Below the pieces are notes generated by a model that had not been told where the DNA came from, searched no databases, and saw only the letters and a list, made by a program, of their open reading frames with translations. A program made the position numbers and the translations under genes. This document shows positions 6,892-8,784 of a DNA stretch of 8,784 nucleotides, piece by piece (positions within the stretch are counted from its first letter, which is position 1; each line of letters opens with the position of its first letter). Source of the DNA: Bacteroidales bacterium (GTDB lineage Bacteria; Bacteroidota; Bacteroidia; Bacteroidales; WCHB1-69); the NCBI GenBank assembly GCA_031266895.1, contig JAISAD010000087.1, positions 1 through 8,784 on the forward strand, read 5' to 3'.

Positions 6892-8346
6892 ATGAAACGC
6901 TTTGCAATTTATCTTATATTCATACTTTTTATTGTCAGCAATTTGTCAAATTCGTGCCGCAAGCCGGTTGATGAAAACGCCAGGTTAGTCTTTTCGTCCT
7001 CCACTGTAAGTTTTGACACCGTTTTTACTACGCTGGGTTCTATGACAAAGCGTTTTACGGTAAAAAACGGGCACAATTTTCCAATGAAAGTTGATATCCA
7101 TCTGGCAAGCGGCAGCACCTCCTACTATAGTATAAATGTAGATGGTCGTGCAGGCATTGACTTTAAAGGCATAGAGATAGCGCCTAAAGACAGTATTTTT
7201 GTCTTTGTGAAAGTTACCATTAATCCCGGTCAAGTTAATACCCCCTTTTTGGTTACCGACTCAATTATCTTTCGCAGCGGTCGTGTAGAGCAGGATGTGG
7301 ATCTGGTAGCTTACGGACAGGATGCTCATTTTATAGTTGCCGACAGTCAGGGAATCGTACCTTTCAAGCGAGTAGCGGGGGCACACCAGACCATGCACTT
7401 TACCAGCGACAAGCCTTGGGTGGTGTATGGCTTCGCGGCTATCGATTCGCTGGGCACACTGATTATTGATGAGGGAGCAAAAATTTACTTTCACAAAAAC
7501 AGCGGCTTATGGGTATATCGTTTCGGCAGATTGCAGGTAAACGGCACGGCTGCCAATCCGGTGCTTTTCAGGGGCGACCGCCTTAATGATCCCACTATGG
7601 ACAAAAAAGCAGGTCAATGGAGCAGAATCTGGATTATGGAAAGTTCGCAAAACTCGGAAATTAACCATGCCATTATTGCCAATGCTGAGGTGGGCATAGA
7701 CATACAGTCGCTTGAACAGCGTGAAAGCGGCAAAGTTTTTATTCGCAATTGCCTCATCAAACAGAGCTATTTTCAAGGTATTCAGATACGCAATGCAGAG
7801 GTGTATATCGAAAACAGCATCATTGCCAACAGTGAACTGCAAAATACCATGTCGGTACAAATCGGCGATGTTACAGCCAATCACGTTACCATCGGCAACT
7901 ATGTCAACACGAAGGGAGCGGCGGCACTGCTGTTGCAAAATTATTACATAGAGCCTTCCGTAAAAGATGGAGCACTTCTTTATACGCAATATGAGGGCGA
8001 TGCCAATATAAATTTCAATAATTCAATTATTTATGGTTCAGCAAGCACTCAGTTGACAAAAAGTGCGGGCGAGGGTACTGTTTCGCCGCTTAACTATCGG
8101 TTTGAAAATTGCTTGCTGCGTTCCGAATTGACCGGTGATGCCAATTTGGTGAATTGCATCTTCAATAAAGATCCCTTGTTTACTGATATTGATGAATGGA
8201 ACTTTTTGCTGCGGCAGGGCTCACCGGCAATCAATTTCGGCAAGGCAGGTTTGGGAATCTCTACCGACTATGCCGGTAATCCCCGTGATGCATCTCCCGA
8301 TGCAGGCGCGTATGAATTTGGAGGAGTTGCAGGAAAGTTGAGATAG
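6892..8346 (+). CDS. Probable lipoprotein with C-terminal right-handed beta-helix (choice-of-anchor Q type)
   Basis: The 484 residues start with a hydrophobic signal (KRFAIYLIFILFIVSNLSNSC) ending at Cys22. The lipobox is atypical: Ser at -3 instead of Leu. Residues about 30-145 look like a beta-sandwich (FSSSTVSFDTVFTTLGSMTKRFTVKN, APKDSIFVFVKVTINP), resembling ASH/DUF1573-type domains. From about 175 there are beta-helix rungs with hydrophobic-Asn-hydrophobic spacing (INHAIIANAEVGIDIQ, VFIRNCLIKQSYFQGIQIRN, VYIENSIIANSEL, INFNNSIIYGS). The end, DPLFTD...FLLRQGSPAINFG...STDYAGNPRDASPDAGAYEFG (428-477), is the choice-of-anchor Q / Pmp-like cap common in Bacteroidota. Beta-helices of this kind often bind or cleave polysaccharide, but no catalytic set is evident, so the function is unknown. 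No Bacteroidota surface-export signal is clear after the Cys (RKPVDE). It is probably the last gene of the operon, 9 bp after truA and 48 bp before pyrH. Confidence 0.85.
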   Translation: MKRFAIYLIFILFIVSNLSNSCRKPVDENARLVFSSSTVSFDTVFTTLGSMTKRFTVKNGHNFPMKVDIHLASGSTSYYSINVDGRAGIDFKGIEIAPKDSIFVFVKVTINPGQVNTPFLVTDSIIFRSGRVEQDVDLVAYGQDAHFIVADSQGIVPFKRVAGAHQTMHFTSDKPWVVYGFAAIDSLGTLIIDEGAKIYFHKNSGLWVYRFGRLQVNGTAANPVLFRGDRLNDPTMDKKAGQWSRIWIMESSQNSEINHAIIANAEVGIDIQSLEQRESGKVFIRNCLIKQSYFQGIQIRNAEVYIENSIIANSELQNTMSVQIGDVTANHVTIGNYVNTKGAAALLLQNYYIEPSVKDGALLYTQYEGDANINFNNSIIYGSASTQLTKSAGEGTVSPLNYRFENCLLRSELTGDANLVNCIFNKDPLFTDIDEWNFLLRQGSPAINFGKAGLGISTDYAGNPRDASPDAGAYEFGGVAGKLR

Positions 8347-8363
8347 TGTGTTTTGTTTCACAA

Positions 8364-8379
8364 TATTTTTGTATTTTTG
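8364..8379 (+). promoter_or_regulatory. Tandem TATTTTTG boxes upstream of pyrH
   Basis: Two back-to-back copies of TATTTTTG (8364-8371 and 8372-8379) each match the -7 consensus TAnnTTTG. A TTTG at 8352-8355 lies 16 bp before the second copy and could be the -33 element; its spacing to the first copy (8 bp) is too short. The second copy, followed by CGCC, is therefore the likely box, with a leader of roughly 9-11 nt before the pyrH ATG at 8395. This separates pyrH from the upstream operon. Confidence 0.55.
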
Positions 8380-8394
8380 CGCCAAGTTGTAAAT

Positions 8395-8784
8395 ATGAAA
8401 TATAATCGTATCTTGTTAAAACTCAGCGGGGAATCGCTGGCAGGTGTTGATGGCTACAGCCTTGATTATGATGCAGTGCGCCATTTTGCCTCCGAAATTA
8501 AAGAGGCGGTTGCATCTGATGTAGAGGTGGGCGTGGTGATTGGCGGCGGCAATATCTTTCGCGGGGTGCATGGCGCAGGCAAGGGCTTTGACCGCCGACA
8601 GGGAGATTATATGGGCATGCTCGCCACCGTAATCAATGCAATGGCGCTGCAAACCTTGCTCGAAGAGATGAATGTAAAAGCCAAAGTGCTTTCGGCGCTT
8701 GCTATTGAGGGGTTAAGTGAAAAGGCCTTTTTTAAAAATGCAGATAAATATCTTAAAAGGGGATATGTGGTAATTTTTGGTGGC
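8395..8784 (+). CDS. pyrH: UMP kinase PyrH, N-terminal part (cut by window end)
   Basis: UMP kinase phosphorylates UMP to UDP with ATP and feeds all pyrimidine nucleotide synthesis. The 130 codons seen start KYNRILLKLSGESLAG (Lys9, Gly12 and Glu13 in the nucleotide-binding KLSGE motif). GGGN follows at 50-53, FRG at 55-57 and GDYMGMLAT at 70-78 with Asp71. All are hallmarks of bacterial amino-acid-kinase-fold UMP kinases. Most homologues have GDHMGMLAT; Tyr replaces His here. Bacterial PyrH is about 235-245 residues, so roughly 45% is missing past the right edge, including the GTGNPFFTTD region. In many Bacteroidota pyrH is followed by frr, which is outside the window. It is preceded by its own candidate promoter. 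Confidence 0.96.
   Translation, partial: MKYNRILLKLSGESLAGVDGYSLDYDAVRHFASEIKEAVASDVEVGVVIGGGNIFRGVHGAGKGFDRRQGDYMGMLATVINAMALQTLLEEMNVKAKVLSALAIEGLSEKAFFKNADKYLKRGYVVIFGG

Noticed and set aside
7507..7989. 160-codon open frame on the minus strand
   Set aside because: It lies antisense to the beta-helix lipoprotein gene, whose frame has a recognisable C-terminal motif; the antisense product resembles nothing known.
8347..8362. TGTG...CACA inverted repeat as a terminator after the lipoprotein gene
   Set aside because: The stem is only 4 bp of weak pairing, and it overlaps the likely -33 region of pyrH.

Overview
The window is a piece of chromosome from a member of the Bacteroidota. Three things support this. 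The gene content is typical: a DUF6089/PorG-type outer-membrane protein next to uppS and bamA, and a C-terminal beta-helix motif common in that phylum. Candidate promoters match the Bacteroidota -7 box TAnnTTTG. Starts generally lack a Shine-Dalgarno sequence. I cannot assign a genus. Except for about 220 bp at the left end and about 150 bp in the divergent gap, the DNA is densely coding. I see no mobile element, CRISPR array, tRNA or rRNA.

Left half (minus strand, read right to left from 4470 to 224): porG-like, then uppS, then bamA. These encode a probable type IX secretion system (T9SS) outer-membrane component, the undecaprenyl diphosphate synthase that makes the lipid carrier for peptidoglycan and O-antigen, and the Omp85 protein that inserts outer-membrane beta-barrels. 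Gaps are 5 bp and 33 bp, so co-transcription is likely. A -7-like box in the 33-bp gap could also give bamA its own promoter. Positions 1-223 are AT-rich and non-coding, with a weak stem-loop, a 13-base T tract and a promoter-like box firing out of the window to the left.

Right half (plus strand): a well-placed TATCTTTG box precedes a secreted protein built of about 18 MORN/YwqK-type repeats. It is followed at 8 bp by truA (tRNA pseudouridine synthase) and at 9 bp by a probable lipoprotein with an N-terminal beta-sandwich and a C-terminal right-handed beta-helix. After a 48-bp gap with a tandem TATTTTTG box comes pyrH (UMP kinase), cut by the window end.

The theme is the cell envelope (four or five of the seven genes), mixed with two housekeeping enzymes, TruA and PyrH. 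No gene here is clearly a new system. The least characterised are the MORN-repeat protein and the beta-helix lipoprotein flanking truA. A functional link between these and the porG-uppS-bamA block is inference from position only.
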